Positions 1 through 12,000 of a DNA stretch of 64,000 nucleotides are shown piece after piece. Position 1 is the stretch's first letter. Every line of letters starts with the position of its first letter. The translations under genes and the position numbers were made by a program. The stretch is from contig NC_088105.1 in assembly GCF_036370855.1 (NCBI RefSeq), forward strand, positions 12,963,619 through 13,027,618, in the 5' to 3' direction. This stretch comes from Dromaius novaehollandiae. Its lineage: Eukaryota; Chordata; Aves; Casuariiformes; Dromaiidae. The notes beneath the pieces were generated by a model, which was not told where the DNA came from, made no database searches, and saw only the letters and a list, made by a program, of their open reading frames with translations.

Positions 1-1088
1 TTCTTCCCCCCCAAAATTGCTACTTCCAGTTGACTAAATTCTCATCCTCTAACCATGGTCCCTTTCCTTATGCTGTACAGTGCCTGGAACAAGTTTGTCT
101 GTCTTGCTCACTCCAGAACCTGGTGAGCTGTATCTCTCCCCATTCCTTGTTCTCGGAGGAGCAGCCTTGGCACCAGCTTGCTCCAGGCCTGAAAGACAGC
201 AGGACAAGCTCACCAGTACATCCCTGTGGATCTGCTAGAGGGACTGGCTGGCTAGGACAGACCACTTTCCCCTTGGTGGACACCCGTACGTGGGGTGAGC
301 TAAGCCTGAGCTCCCGTATCTGAGGAGCATGGGTTCCTCTCCTGTTGTCTGATTCCCTCTGGGGAAGCTCAGAAGATTGATAGGGAGTAGTGGAGACTCC
401 TGTTAAGCAACAGTTTTTTTGAGTTTACATGAGCTTGGTAATTAGCTGGATGATATATATAGCTAAGTTTCAGGAGGGTGCTCATCTGTTATTGCATTTA
501 GGCTAAGCCTAGATCTCTGTGTGAAGAGCATGTTCCGCCTCATCCCATCATGGATGACCAACAGCTGAAGAGCTCACTTGTGCCATAAATAGCTCTCAGT
601 CTTTAATCTCAAGGGATCTTGTGTTAGGATTAAACAGATTGTATGTTCAATGAAAAGGTTTATGTAAATAGTTAATGTGTATTTATTTTGTTGCTGATCT
701 TATTGCACTTTCTGAGTAAGCCTCATAAAAGGAGATATTTATTATATTAGAAGAGATATGTTATATGTTATGGCAATTCGTGTTAATGTATAACATAGAA
801 AATATTATACTCTATATTGCAGACAGCTACACTAGACAATATGTATACAGCATATTGAGATTACTGGCTAGCTCTGTCTTTCTGTCTTAAAATAGTCCAA
901 ACCTCCTGAATTCAAAGCAGACCTATTTTGCACATGTGACACTGGGGAGGCACCTCACATCTTGGAGTGCTTAAAGCACACTGCCTCCTGCTTTTGTCAT
1001 TGAACCTCCTCCCCTGGGCTCTAGCAGAACAGCTCCCTTGTGTAAATGAATGTTACTCTGCCTGTCTTTCCTCTTGCTTTGTCTGCAG
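1..1088 (+). other. Presumed last introns of DNM3, no exon seen
   Basis: No exon, RNA gene or repeat is recognisable here. If the DNM3 assignment of the downstream terminal exons is right, this is intron of that gene, and the exon carrying most of the proline-rich domain lies left of the window. The last roughly 30 bases form a pyrimidine-rich tract leading into the acceptor at 1088. The short open frame that begins with a hydrophobic leader at 967 is intron read through into the exon. Confidence 0.4.
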
Positions 1089-1149
1089 GCGAGCTGATAC
1101 CGATGGCTCCTCCCGTCCAGACAGTCCTTCACTCTTGCTTGATATATGA
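1089..1149 (+). CDS. DNM3: Candidate 3'-terminal coding exon A of dynamin-3 (partial gene)
   Basis: A pyrimidine-rich tract ending in TCTGCAG (acceptor at 1088) precedes an exon that starts with G, completing a split codon. It then reads RADTDGSSRPDSPSLLLDI and stops at TGA 1147-1149. The tail resembles the long C-terminus of dynamin-1 (xb form, ending SRPESPRPPFDL): SRP, an acidic residue, SP, three hydrophobic or proline residues, D, and a final aliphatic residue. A polyadenylation signal follows at 1444-1449. The family is a large GTPase that severs endocytic vesicles, and the C-terminal tail belongs to the SH3-binding proline-rich domain. DNM3 is chosen over other dynamins because PIGC and SUCO follow in the order known from human. 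No upstream exon lies in the window to prove the join, so the call is an inference from splice signal, phase, tail similarity and synteny. Confidence 0.5.
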
Positions 1150-1475
1150 TTTGTTCCGTCTTGCCGGCCGTTTGTTTCACTTCCTGTTTCTTTACTTTTC
1201 TAGAATGGTGTAAACAATGTCTTCTTTTTGTAAGAAGCTAATGCTTTATTTCTTTCTGAATTTTGCTCTGTATGTTAATGGCCTATTTCACATGAGCCAA
1301 AACATTTGCCATTGGCTTCATAGTCTGTAAATGGTTCCTGGTGTTGGCCTTTGAGCACAGCAAGTCGATTCCTGAAACCATGGTCATTACTGAGCATTGC
1401 ATACACCCACTGTAAAAATGTTATGCTGCATTTCTGAACCTGAAATAAACTGTAACTCTTGACGGGCTTTTATTA
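1150..1475 (+). other. DNM3: Probable 3' UTR of DNM3 exon A
   Basis: AT-rich sequence between the TGA at 1147-1149 and the AATAAA at 1444-1449, with cleavage expected some 15-25 bases after the signal. No repeat or coding sequence is seen. The call depends on the exon A assignment. Confidence 0.45.
1444..1449 (+). promoter_or_regulatory. AATAAA polyadenylation signal, DNM3 exon A
   Basis: Canonical AATAAA about 295 bases past the exon A stop codon. Its spacing from the acceptor and stop fits a complete terminal exon of about 380 bases. Confidence 0.5.
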
Positions 1476-2939
1476 TTACTTTCTGGATGTGCATGAGTGG
1501 TCTTCACCATAATCTCAGCATGCTGCAGTCCACTTCTCTGTTTGAACTGCAGTAAGGATTCATCAGAGACACACATGTTGCAGTTCACATCACTAGAGAT
1601 ATCACTTAAGTGTATGGGGAGATGGGAGGGAAGTGACCCATGGAAAGTATTCAGCTTGCTACCCTGTTAGGGGCTTGGAGTGCTGCAGAGATGTTTTGCT
1701 GGGAAGTGGGTAAGTGTTTTTCAGGCAATAACTGATATTTGTTTCACTACTGGGGAAGACATGTTTTGGGAGAGATTCAGAACTGAGCAAAGGGCCAGGC
1801 TAAGTCTTCAAGAGCAGAAGTTGGAGTGAAGTTGTGCATGTGTTGCATTCTGTCTGGAAGGGATTTCTCCCTAAAGTGATTGTGTATGAACATCCAGATG
1901 CCTCAAAATGTTTCTGTTATTCAATTCCCCCTTCAGACTAGTAAGAGCCAAGCAACTGGACTCGGTGCTTGGAAGAGCAGGAATGGTCTGTTACGGCACA
2001 GCAAGTAGCAAACACACAACAGCTTCCTGCCCAAGGGGGCATTTCCTCACTGAGCACAACAGTCACTATGCTGGTCCTTAGGTATTGGGAAAGTGGGAGG
2101 AGCAAAACGTGGGATGAGCAAAGCAGCAATGTCCTGTTGTATTCGCTGTGAGTTTGTTGCAACACTTGGGAGCGTTTTTTTGAATAGCATTTAGTGGATA
2201 TGCCCGAGGCAGTCTCTGCACTCACTCTCAGTAGACAGGAGTGTCACACAGGTGTCCTGTCTGGCTGGAGTACATTAAATATCCCTGTGTGAGTTGTTTC
2301 CCTGCGTATTGGCCAGCTAATATGTCAGTGCTGTCTGCTGGATGCTAGGATGAGCAGCCGCTCTTCTGACTGCTGCACTAAGCCATTGACTGCCAAGGGT
2401 CTTTCCTGCTAGTTTTGGCAGTAGATTCCTTGCACTGCCATCACCCAAGCTTTTAGCTTTCCTCAGCACTGTCCCCTCCAAATATTGCAATCCAACACAT
2501 AGATCATCTTGTCTGATCATTCCTCAAATCCATCAGAATCTCACTTAAAGGGTCTACTCCAAGAGCAATGTTTGAAACAAACTGTGATCCAGATTTTAAG
2601 GCTGGCTGGGGAAAAGCTCTTCTGGAGGATATTATTTGCTGCAAGAAAATTAGAAAGCTTCTGACCAACGACCTCGGCACTCATGATGTGATTGTCCTAG
2701 TTCTCTGGCGCCAGCATGTCAGATGGGAAGCGGTGAGGATGAAAGCAGAGGCTGTGCTCATAGCCAGCTGATTCTAATCTTGTTCTTGCTCTTTTCCTTA
2801 CTGTGCATGTTCTGTGCCTTTTTCTCTTAACCCATTTTATAATTTTGTATATGAGCCATTTTGTTGTATCTTAACCTTTTGTTTTAATTCTCTTCTCCCC
2901 TCCCCATGAATTTTGGGTTATTTTTTGTTTTTTTCCTAG
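1476..2939 (+). other. Interval between the two DNM3 terminal exons
   Basis: Non-coding interval, intron for the isoform that uses exon B. The only clear signal is at its right end: a long T/C-rich tract from about 2,876 that ends TTTTTTTCCTAG at 2939. The short open frames inside match nothing recognised. Confidence 0.4.
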
Positions 2940-2976
2940 GCGACCTCCTCCAGCTGTTCCAGGGAGATCGTCCTAA
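2940..2976 (+). CDS. DNM3: Candidate 3'-terminal coding exon B of dynamin-3 (partial gene)
   Basis: A very strong polypyrimidine tract and acceptor (TTTTTTTCCTAG, ending 2939) precede an exon starting with G, the same phase as exon A at 1089. The frame reads RPPPAVPGRSS and stops at TAA 2974-2976. RPPPAVP fits the class I SH3 ligand pattern RxxPxxP and PAVPGR fits the class II pattern PxxPxR, as expected for the dynamin proline-rich domain. AATAAA follows at 3063-3068. With exon A this would give two alternative C-termini, analogous to the xa and xb tails of dynamin-1. The peptide is only 11 whole residues, so chance cannot be excluded. Support comes from acceptor strength, phase match with exon A, the SH3 motif, the nearby poly(A) signal and DNM3-PIGC-SUCO synteny. 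Confidence 0.48.
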
Positions 2977-3095
2977 CACACACATTTCATTTCTTTTGTG
3001 TTATACGCAATCTGTTGTCGTTTTGGCCAAAATTATCTTTAATTTTCACTAGACTATTTGTAAATAAAGATTTTATTTTCAGATGTCAATGATAA
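2977..3095 (+). other. DNM3: Probable short 3' UTR of DNM3 exon B
   Basis: T-rich stretch from the TAA at 2974-2976 to just past the AATAAA at 3063-3068. Further AATAAA-like hexamers follow at about 3,106-3,116, so the exact cleavage site is uncertain. Confidence 0.42.
3063..3068 (+). promoter_or_regulatory. AATAAA polyadenylation signal, DNM3 exon B
   Basis: Canonical AATAAA 87 bases past the exon B stop, followed by T-rich sequence and by two more overlapping signals near 3,106-3,116. Likely the distal end of the DNM3 transcription unit in this genome. Confidence 0.5.
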
Positions 3096-3430
3096 GCTTG
3101 GTGATAAATAAAATAAAATGCTTTTCCATTAAAGGCTCTACCCACTCTTTCTTAAATGGAGCCATTAACACCCCAGTGAAAGCAATTGCCTGGGTCCTGT
3201 TGAGACTCCGGCCATCTGATGTGGGGAGGGAGGGATGTGCTGCTGGGATTCTACCACCGCTTCTGAATTCATTAACCACTAGGATTGCTCAGGAGAAGTG
3301 GCTTTGGCTTAGCGGTAGTAGGAAGAAGAATAGCCAATGTCTTTGACAACAGAGACTGCAAGTCTCTGAAGAGATGTCTAATAAACCAGCGGTGGCACCA
3401 GACTGTGTCCTGAGTGGAAGGTTGAAGGAG

Positions 3431-3520
3431 AAGATTGTGGCAGTCTCTCCACTGATGAATCTGCACGATTATAAAGATTGTAGCAGTCTCTCCACTGATG
3501 AATCTGCACGATTATAAAGA
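3431..3520. repeat. 43-bp tandem duplication (two copies)
   Basis: Two adjacent copies (3431-3473 and 3474-3516) share a 43-base unit with one visible mismatch (GTGG versus GTAG), plus the first four bases of a third copy. The near identity suggests a recent slippage duplication. Confidence 0.9.
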
Positions 3521-6034
3521 AATCACAGCTGCTGTGACCATTTCTCTAGCTGAACTGCTGAATTCTCTGTGAGCCGACCTTGTTGGAGCATCTGAGCTCA
3601 AATAACTGTGAGTAGCTACCTCCGGGATTCCAAATATGTCTGTCTCCATGGCACTCAAGTGCAAGGTAAATTCTGGCATTTAGTGATCAGAAGATATATT
3701 TGTTTTGGGTGCTGGAGAAGTATATACAGGAGTAAGTCTAAAAGAGATCATCTAATCTAATCAATGTTTTCATTTTTTTTTCTCCTGTTAAAACAATGAA
3801 GAGGTATCTCACAAACCATGCAGATAAATTGGGGGGAATTTGTACAGGCATGAACTGGAGGCACAACATAATGTCAGGATGCCAGCTTGTTTTTTGAGAG
3901 GCAGGAACCATATGTTTCTTTGTAGGAGGAAGCTTACAGGGAGAGGGACGTGCAGCAGTGCTGCTCTGGGGATGGGGGCAGGAGAGCAGGTGAGATTAGT
4001 AGAGTGTGTAGAAGGGACCTGACAACGCACAGGCTGTGCTAAGTTTCAAGCAAAGTCTGACACACCTCTGCTGAGTTCAGGCAGTTCCTCCAGTTCCAGC
4101 TGATTTAGGTCCCTGCTGAGACCTCATATATCCAGGGAGCTGCTGACTCACTTGGATGTGCCAGTAAATGCGAGACTTTGCATTTACTCAAATGATAAGG
4201 GGATGCAAGCCCCGAGACCTGTAGACTTATGCCAATTTCTGCTTCTTCTCACTCAGACTTTGTTGTTTGATAGAGCACAACAGGAAAAATAACAAAGGGA
4301 TTAGCAGGAAGAAGGAAAAAAAACTTAGAAGTACAGCAACTTTTAGGAGAGGGAGATAAACAAGTAATCATTCTTACTAGACCTTTGAACTGCATGTGCT
4401 AAACCGGGAGCCTCTGTGCTAAGGATGATGCAGTGGTGGGCAGTGTGGTTCCCAGCACCCTGGGAAGAGGGAGGAAAGAGGGTCCTAACAGCACATTTGT
4501 GAACACTATTGCCTCCAGAGTAGGGAAGGGGAAGGGGAGCTCAGACTGGCTGACTTTGCCACATCTTTCATCTGTGGAACACGCTGCTGCTCACCATATC
4601 TCAATGCTGAGGCAAAAGAGCTCAGTAGATTTCAGAAATTGCTTATTTTCAGAACTGTTCCTGACAAGCGATGGAGTTTGTACCCAGGGGGCTCTTCAAG
4701 AGGCAGGTGGTTCTGGCCATGCTTCACCTCTCAGGTAAGAGTGAATGTGAGCAGGCTGAATTTCACAAGGTGCTTTTCTCCAGGTTGCTCAAAAGTCTGT
4801 TCTGCACTGGGGGAAGCTTCCACTGCATTCCCTCTGGGATCTGGCCTGGTACCAAGAGAGGAAGTGACAGTGAATAAAAGGTGCCTGATATTTTGGTTTC
4901 TGTGGCCTTATCTACTGCACCCCATCGAGGAGCTGCTGCTGGTCCTTCCATCTGCCAACCAACACCCATGCGTTAGGCTGTAAGGCACAAGCTTTTTTTT
5001 GGACACTCTGTGGTAAATCTTTTCAGAGAAATCTTTACCTTCTTCTGAAGTATTTAATAGAAGCTACTGTTGGAGGTAAGGCTATGAACTTCATGGATTT
5101 CTGGTAGTTATTCCTAAAATCTCCTAAAAAGAAAGAAAAAGGTATTGGTTGTTAGTATGAGGGACTTCATGACTGGAAACCTGGGTGGCTCTTTGTCATT
5201 AATGCACGTTATGACTTTGAAGAAGCTTTTTAACCTTGTCTGTGCTATTTCCATCCTGCAAATGTGGCATATATCTGTGGATAGGTGGAGAAGGCTAACA
5301 GTGCAGCACACCAGCTGGTGGCATTATGCATCCTAGGCTCCTTTCCAATGGATGTGTTAGGACTAAAACCCTAATCTTTGTTTCCCGCTCAGTCAAATTG
5401 TTGCTGTAGCCTCTCATGTCACAAAGCTATCTGATGAACAAAGAAAAGGTTAGTGATTACAGTGTGAACTGGAGAGAGAAAAAGATCCTACTTTCAAAAA
5501 CCAAAGCTTCATTGTTGCCTGCTTCCCAGATCCCAGTCTCCTGCATGGGAAAGGGACGTGGGCCCCTGACAGCCTGTTGTCACTGTTGTGGTGGCTGACG
5601 CTTGCCTTTCCCTACTGCAGACTCTGTAGATGGATATTCCAGACAGCACGTGTCAGTGGTTCCCCTGAGAAGCAAGGTTTATCCCTGGCCGGTTTAGAAT
5701 TACTTAAATTTGGGCTAGATTCAAGTTGAAAGAAAATGTCTCATTGAAGTACTTTATCTCAGTGGATTTGGAAACCACAACTTAAGAGAAAGAAACTGCA
5801 CCTGCTTTGTAATGCAAAGTAGCATTTAACGCTTTCCGGTTGGTTGATAACAATTCAGTTGCATATGAACGAAGAAGGACTAATATTTTTGTTTGGTCCC
5901 ATCATGTGCATCAGACAAGCCCCAGAACAGTGTACTCGGATAGTGAATGCTTAAAGGGCATCCTGTTTCACTGCTGAGACAGGCCACTTCCCCCTCTGCA
6001 GAAACCCTTATGCAGGGGTCACTGAATTGAATGG

Positions 6035-6086
6035 AGAGTTACGACAAAGTGTTCTTATATAGAGTTACGACAAAGTGTTCTTATAT
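6035..6086. repeat. 26-bp perfect tandem duplication
   Basis: Copies at 6035-6060 and 6061-6086 are identical, each beginning AGAGTTACGACAAAG, with four further matching bases afterwards. Likely a recent duplication or polymorphic minisatellite seed. Confidence 0.92.
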
Positions 6087-9000
6087 AGAGTATATTCTGA
6101 CTGCAGTCATAAAGATATATTCTTTATGCCATTCATTCGGCTCCTTAAATAACTGCAACAGTGTTGCAGAGTGCCTCTCCTTGGGAGAGAAGGTCAGAGA
6201 AGTCCCAGGGAAATCCTGCCTGGCCTTTGCATCTCCTGCTTGCCTTTACTTGGCTCTCTCTTCCTTTCTTCCCTCTTTGAAAGTCCTCTCTTGCTCCCAC
6301 ACCATGGACTGAGCTTCATCTTCCTAAAGACTCCTGGGTTAGGCAGAGCAGGGTGGCCGTGCGGGCAAGCTAAAGGGAAGGTGTTTATCCAGCGGATCTC
6401 TAGGCAATGACTAAGGCTAAGGAGAGGTGATGAAGAGAAGGAGCTGGGCAGAGCAGAGAGGCCTGTGGCTATGTGTGGGGAGGAGATTGCCTGTGGTGAG
6501 CCAGGTAGCGTGAACTCTGCAACTCGCATGCCTGGCAGCCAGGAAGACGTGGCTCCTGCCTGCTGGACTGGCCAAAGTTGGGGGATTTTTGTATGAAAGA
6601 CAAGGACATTTGCCTACATGATCCACTGGGTTCCCAGCTTCCAGCTGTGGCTGAGGCAGACGGTGGCACAGCCACCTCCTCCTGCCCGCCGGTGCTCCAC
6701 CAAGCTCAAGGTGTCCCATTGGGAACCCATCTCCTTCCTCCTCCCAGGAGCGAGTGTCCCTGAGCAGAGAAGGTGACCTGAATGTCCCAAATCAGGGCTG
6801 GACTGCCCCAAGCCATGCAGCATTGGGACAGCAGCTCCAGGTAAGCAGAGGTCTCCAGTGAAGGTGAGGATGCTTCCTCCAGTTCATTGTCCTGAGTCTT
6901 CAGGATCTGAAGTGTAACATTGCTTGGGGCAGCAACACGGAAACACTGATTCTCTGCCTGTCATTGTTTTTATAGCTCCCTTATTTCCCAGAGTCATGTT
7001 AGTTTGTGCCTATTTCTACCTGGTTCATATCTGCGTATTTGATGTTTGCACTTTTCCTGACCTGGGGGGGGTTGTTGACAATCTGGATTTGGGAAGAGTG
7101 TTTTTCAGGAAATATTTCTCCTCAGGGAAGGGGTAGGGAGTCTGACAGAAACTGTGCTTTCTTGTAGCCATTCTTCCATGCTCAAGACAGAAAATCTTAG
7201 GCTGCCTTGGCTCAGTTGAATTAACCAAATGAAACACCCAGCCCTGCAACCACCTTGGACCACCAGTGAGGGGATAGCTGACCTGCCCACCCATGTGGTG
7301 TGCTCCTCATCGTCACAGCTCAATGTTCAGGTGGCAGCCTGGCAACCTTGAGGCCTTTCAGTCAGTGCTTGGTGCAACATATTTTTCCCTAGAAGAGTTG
7401 AGGTGTTAGAGCTGTCCCTGACCCTGGCCAGGCAGCCAAGATTTTATTTACTTCTTTGACAGAAACAAAGAAAAGTGGTTATTTACCTTCTTAAATTCGA
7501 ACCAATTCCACTAAAGCCTTTCCCTACTGATGGACTTTGTGAATCAGCTCTGGATGGCACAGCTAGAATGGCTTTAGCCCAAAGCAAGATGGGGTATTCC
7601 AGTCCTTGGCAGCAGAACAACTGTCTTGGAAATTTCCTTGCGAAGAAATAGTCTTTTCTCAGGAGAACAGAAAAATGTTGTTCTGATTGTGAGCATCTGG
7701 CTACTCTGCTGCTCTCTGTAAGGTTGGAGCATGTGCTGTAAGCTTTTAAAGGTTTTCTTTAATTAGAAGAAAAATGAGATGTAGTTGTCACCATGACAAC
7801 AACAACATTTAAAACTTGGCAAGTGACATAACTGCACAAAGCATTGGAGGTGTTAGGGACTCTGAAGTGGGTTGCTCATTTCCTAGAAAACCCAAGGAAC
7901 ATGCTGCAAGCGCCTGCTTGCTGAGAGGAGAAGCCAGTTCTCAATATGAACTGTTTGCCTGCAAAATCCCTTCACACTTGATGGGTTAAAAAAAGCAGAA
8001 ACTTGCACTTCTGCAGTGTCAGGTTTCCTTGCTCTTGTAATCTTTCGTCCTTCTAATCTTCTACTAAGCCCTTTCGAAGAGTGCCATATTAACATCTTTC
8101 TAACCAGTTTTCAAAACAGGTTTATTCTGACAGGTTTGCTAAAAGTAGGCCGTAAACCACAGCTGTTTCTGTGTCCTCAGCTTGGAGATTCCCAGTTCTT
8201 CCTTTCTACCTGATGCTATCGGTTAGCTGATCTGTGAATGAAAGGGAAGCTTCGTTTTATAGCTGTGCTGGATTTAACAAGCCACAGATGCCCCATGAAA
8301 AATTAAGAGAAATAATGTATTGTGCACCAAATAACCTCCTCTTTGATGGCAGACCCTATGTGCACGCCTTCTGTGCCTTCTGGCTCCAGAATTCCCTGCC
8401 CAAAGGGTTTTATTGCTGGGGATGATGAGCCAGGAGCCCAGCCAGCCTGCACGATCCCTGAGTGCATGTGCAAAGCTGGCAGTGAGGCTAATGGGGAGGA
8501 AAAGCAATCAGCTGCTCCTCCATCAGTGGTTGATCCTGGGCGCAATTAGGCACTGTGTGTCACTTTCCAAAAATTCCAGAGTTAGCTGTTTTGCACAAAA
8601 CATTGCAGTGGGCTGCTTTCTCCAGTCACTGCTACCATGCTCCTGAAACGATTCTGAAAACACAAGCAAAGATTACCTGCTACTTTAGATATGGATGTGT
8701 TTCACAAGGAATATGTGACGTGATCTTTGAAATCTTCAGCCAGTCAAGAGCTAAAAGCAGATGCTGCATCTTACTGGAGAACTAGTTACCTGTGTATTCA
8801 GATGTTGTAAGTATCTCCTTCCACAGCCTCCTGAGTAAGAGAGATCTGACTTTATCCCTTAAATTGACAGGAGCAATGTTTACTCCTTCCCTGATGTTAC
8901 AGAGAAATGCCATAGGAATGAGAACTGTCAGCCCAAGCTTCCTCAGTCTCTGTGGTCTGTTGAGGTGCCGGTTCTTGGAGCTGTACGGAGATGTCCACTG

Positions 9001-12000
9001 TCAGCCGAGCATGAAAGGGCAGCGAGTGCGGCAGAGGTTGCCTAATGGCTCAGGCAGTCACTGTCCTCTTCCAGAGGAGGTGAGTACGTTTTCAAAACAG
9101 AAGTGTTTCAGGTTAGGGAAAAGGTTTGTATAGAAACACTTCTGTGTTCTCTTTGAACCCCTTTTTACCTGTCACTGCCAAATAGTTTTCCCTAACTGTT
9201 AGGTTGGCCCCACCAGCTGTCATGCTGCCAGCCCTGACCTGGTGGGTCTCCACCTGCCATCTCTCTCCTTGGGAAGGGAGCGTCTTTCTGTTCTGCAGCC
9301 TGCTGCGTGGTGCATGGTCCAGCTCTGGGACAGAGCTGCCAAGCTCCACTGTAGTGGAAGTGATGAGTAATAGGAGAGCACTTGTTAGTGAAACATGGGC
9401 TGACATTGCTAAATCTTGTGTGTGACTCAGGGGCAGAGGGCTGGTTTTCTTGGGGAAGGTTTCTCCCAGTAGTGTGGAGTCCAGATGTGCTTCTTGGAAG
9501 CCCTAAGTGAATGCTAATGCTGTTACTTGGAGCGCAACTACTTTCTGGCAGTGTCTGAGCTTGTTTGATTTCCCCTTCTCCTTGAAGTACTGTTCTCCGC
9601 ACCACACCCTGGGTCCAGGTAATCGCAGAGACTCGTCTCTCCCAGGGCAAGTCTCTCCCAAACTGATGCTTTAGATTCACAAAGACCCAGCTGTGCCACA
9701 TGTTCTGAGTGTTCCTGGGATGTGGTATGTAGCACTGGGGCTGTCATGGTCACACATGGCGGTGTGATTGCACATGCAGGAGGTGTGTGAGCATGTGCAA
9801 GGGGCTGTGGGTGTCCCCTGTGCTCTCGTAGTACCTCCTGTATTGCACTGGGAAAGTCTCCAGTGGGCCCAGGAAGCCAGTGGCACTTCTCCTTTTCCTG
9901 AGTCCAAGCTCTGCTTAGCTATTTGCCTTCAGCGGGCGCTTTTGGCTAAAGTCAAGGGAGGATGGGGGAGTCAGTGCTACTGCTGTCCTTTTTGGAACTG
10001 CCTTTATCCCCAGCATCTCAATGCCACACAGAGCCTGTAGTCACTGCAAGCTGGCATCTAGACATCGTGCTGGAAAACAACATGAATGCACAGGGCGATG
10101 AGGGAACGAGGCCTCTGTGGCCAAAAGCATGTCTGCAAAATACTTGGGCAGTTATTGTAGCTCAGATCTAAGAGTTGGCAGCGGCCAAGACAAAGAGGGG
10201 GCAGTCCAGGGTGCCGCCCATGGCTCCATGACATCCCCTCACCTTGGGCAGAGGGAGCACAGCCAACTCTCCTTCAGTCAGCACTGTGCCGCCAGGATGC
10301 CTGCACTCATGGAGCTGGACTCTGAGACTATTCAGCTGTCTTCTCCAGCTGGTGATAACGCTGGGGACGCACAGGCCAAAGCTCTGAGGCAGTGCAAGGT
10401 GCCAAAGCCCCAGGGGTGGCTCTCAGGGCCACCAGATCGGCTGTGGGCACCTCAGATCCAGAGTTTCCTTCTCGCTTGTAGCTGCTGGGGTATCAGCCTC
10501 TGTCAGGCTCTCTGCTCCCTAGGTCCTGGTAGGTGGTGTGGAGCACGGTAGGGGTGGTGGGGAATGGTCCACGGATGCAATGATAGGAACGGAAAAGTTG
10601 GGCAAGTCCTCCCAGCATACATCTCAGCTTGTCCCAGCCTGTCCTGCGGCATGACTTGTTTGCCAGCAGCGCCCTCTGTTGTGATGTGTGCTGGAGCCAG
10701 ACAGACAGCTGCTGGACAAGACTGCTGGACAGGACCATGTTGGGCCCCTCCACCATCACAGCATTCGTATTGGCAGGCACAAGCCTGGCAGAGCAGGGAA
10801 GCTGTCCTGCACTGCCCAGCCCAGTGTGGCCAGCCCCCTCCCCAAGATGGTGGGTGCACATGTTAGGAGGTCTGGGGAAAGGGGAAGATTTGTGCTGAGC
10901 TGGGGCCTTGTAGCACCACAGCAAAGGGAGGAGGGAGGGATCTGGCTCCATGCCTCTGGCTCTGCATCCATCCTTTGGGATGAAGACCCCAGGGATGGTC
11001 CCTGCCCCCCAGTGAGATCAGAACAGCCTCTGGGAAGGGAACTAGGGAAGGGAGGAAGGCCTCTGTCACTGTGTCTCAGATCTTCACCCACCCTTCTCCT
11101 AAGGAATTTAGGGTTGTGTGACATTTGGCATCATCGTGAGACTTTTTTGCTATCAGTGGTGTGACCTGCTGGGGTGCAGCTGAGCAGCATTCTGCATCAC
11201 GGCCCTTCCCACCTCCTCCCCAGGTGCCTTTGTGGGTCCTGCAGGAACATGCCTCTTTGTACAGCGCTTTGCCTCTCTTAGCCTCTTTACTTCTTCTTTG
11301 TCTGCAGTAACCCTCACCTGTTGACCCAGTCTTGCCTCTCTCCTCCATGACTCAGGCCAGCCTTGGCCCCTCTTGAGGAAGTGTCATTAGCCCCGCTGCC
11401 TGCACTGGCCCTGCTCCTGTGCTCTGTGAAAGCCTCTTCCTGCAGAAGGTGAGGGTGAAAACTGATGCGGTGAGATGCGGACATGAAGGGGGCCAGGGTG
11501 GGATGTGAGAAGGTTGGATTCTTCTCCAGATGTTGGACAGCTTCCAGCACATACGCAATACTTGTGCGTCACCATTGCTGTGCTGTAGGGCAGGAGCTGC
11601 CTGCACTGGGCTGCCCCATGCATTTGCCTTGAGGTCTCAGGGGCTGAGGATCTTTATGCACGCAGCCAGGCATGCTGTGGGGCATGTAAGCTCCAGGAGC
11701 ACTCTCAGCATCACGGCAGTCAGTTGAGTTACTCATGCCGTGTGCAAGTTGGCTGGCTCGCTCCTCCCAGGCCACCTTGTTTTGTCTCCCAAGAGCCACA
11801 GTAGTTGGGGACAAGCACCAGTGCAACCCCCCCAGGGGAATGGAGGAGGCCTCCCACAGCCAGCCCAGCCTTATTGGGGCTGCACTAGATTTGCAGCTCT
11901 TCTGAGTCATATTTCTGCTCAGGCAATATACCCGGCCCTTCATCAGCACAAGCCACCACACTCCCCAGATAAGGGACCCAGAGGTCCTTCTGGCTGCTCA

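Noticed and set aside
967-1149. 60-codon frame with a signal-peptide-like start
   Set aside because: The hydrophobic leader is the polypyrimidine tract of the intron read as Leu/Cys/Ser. The acceptor at 1088 better explains the sequence as an exon of DNM3.
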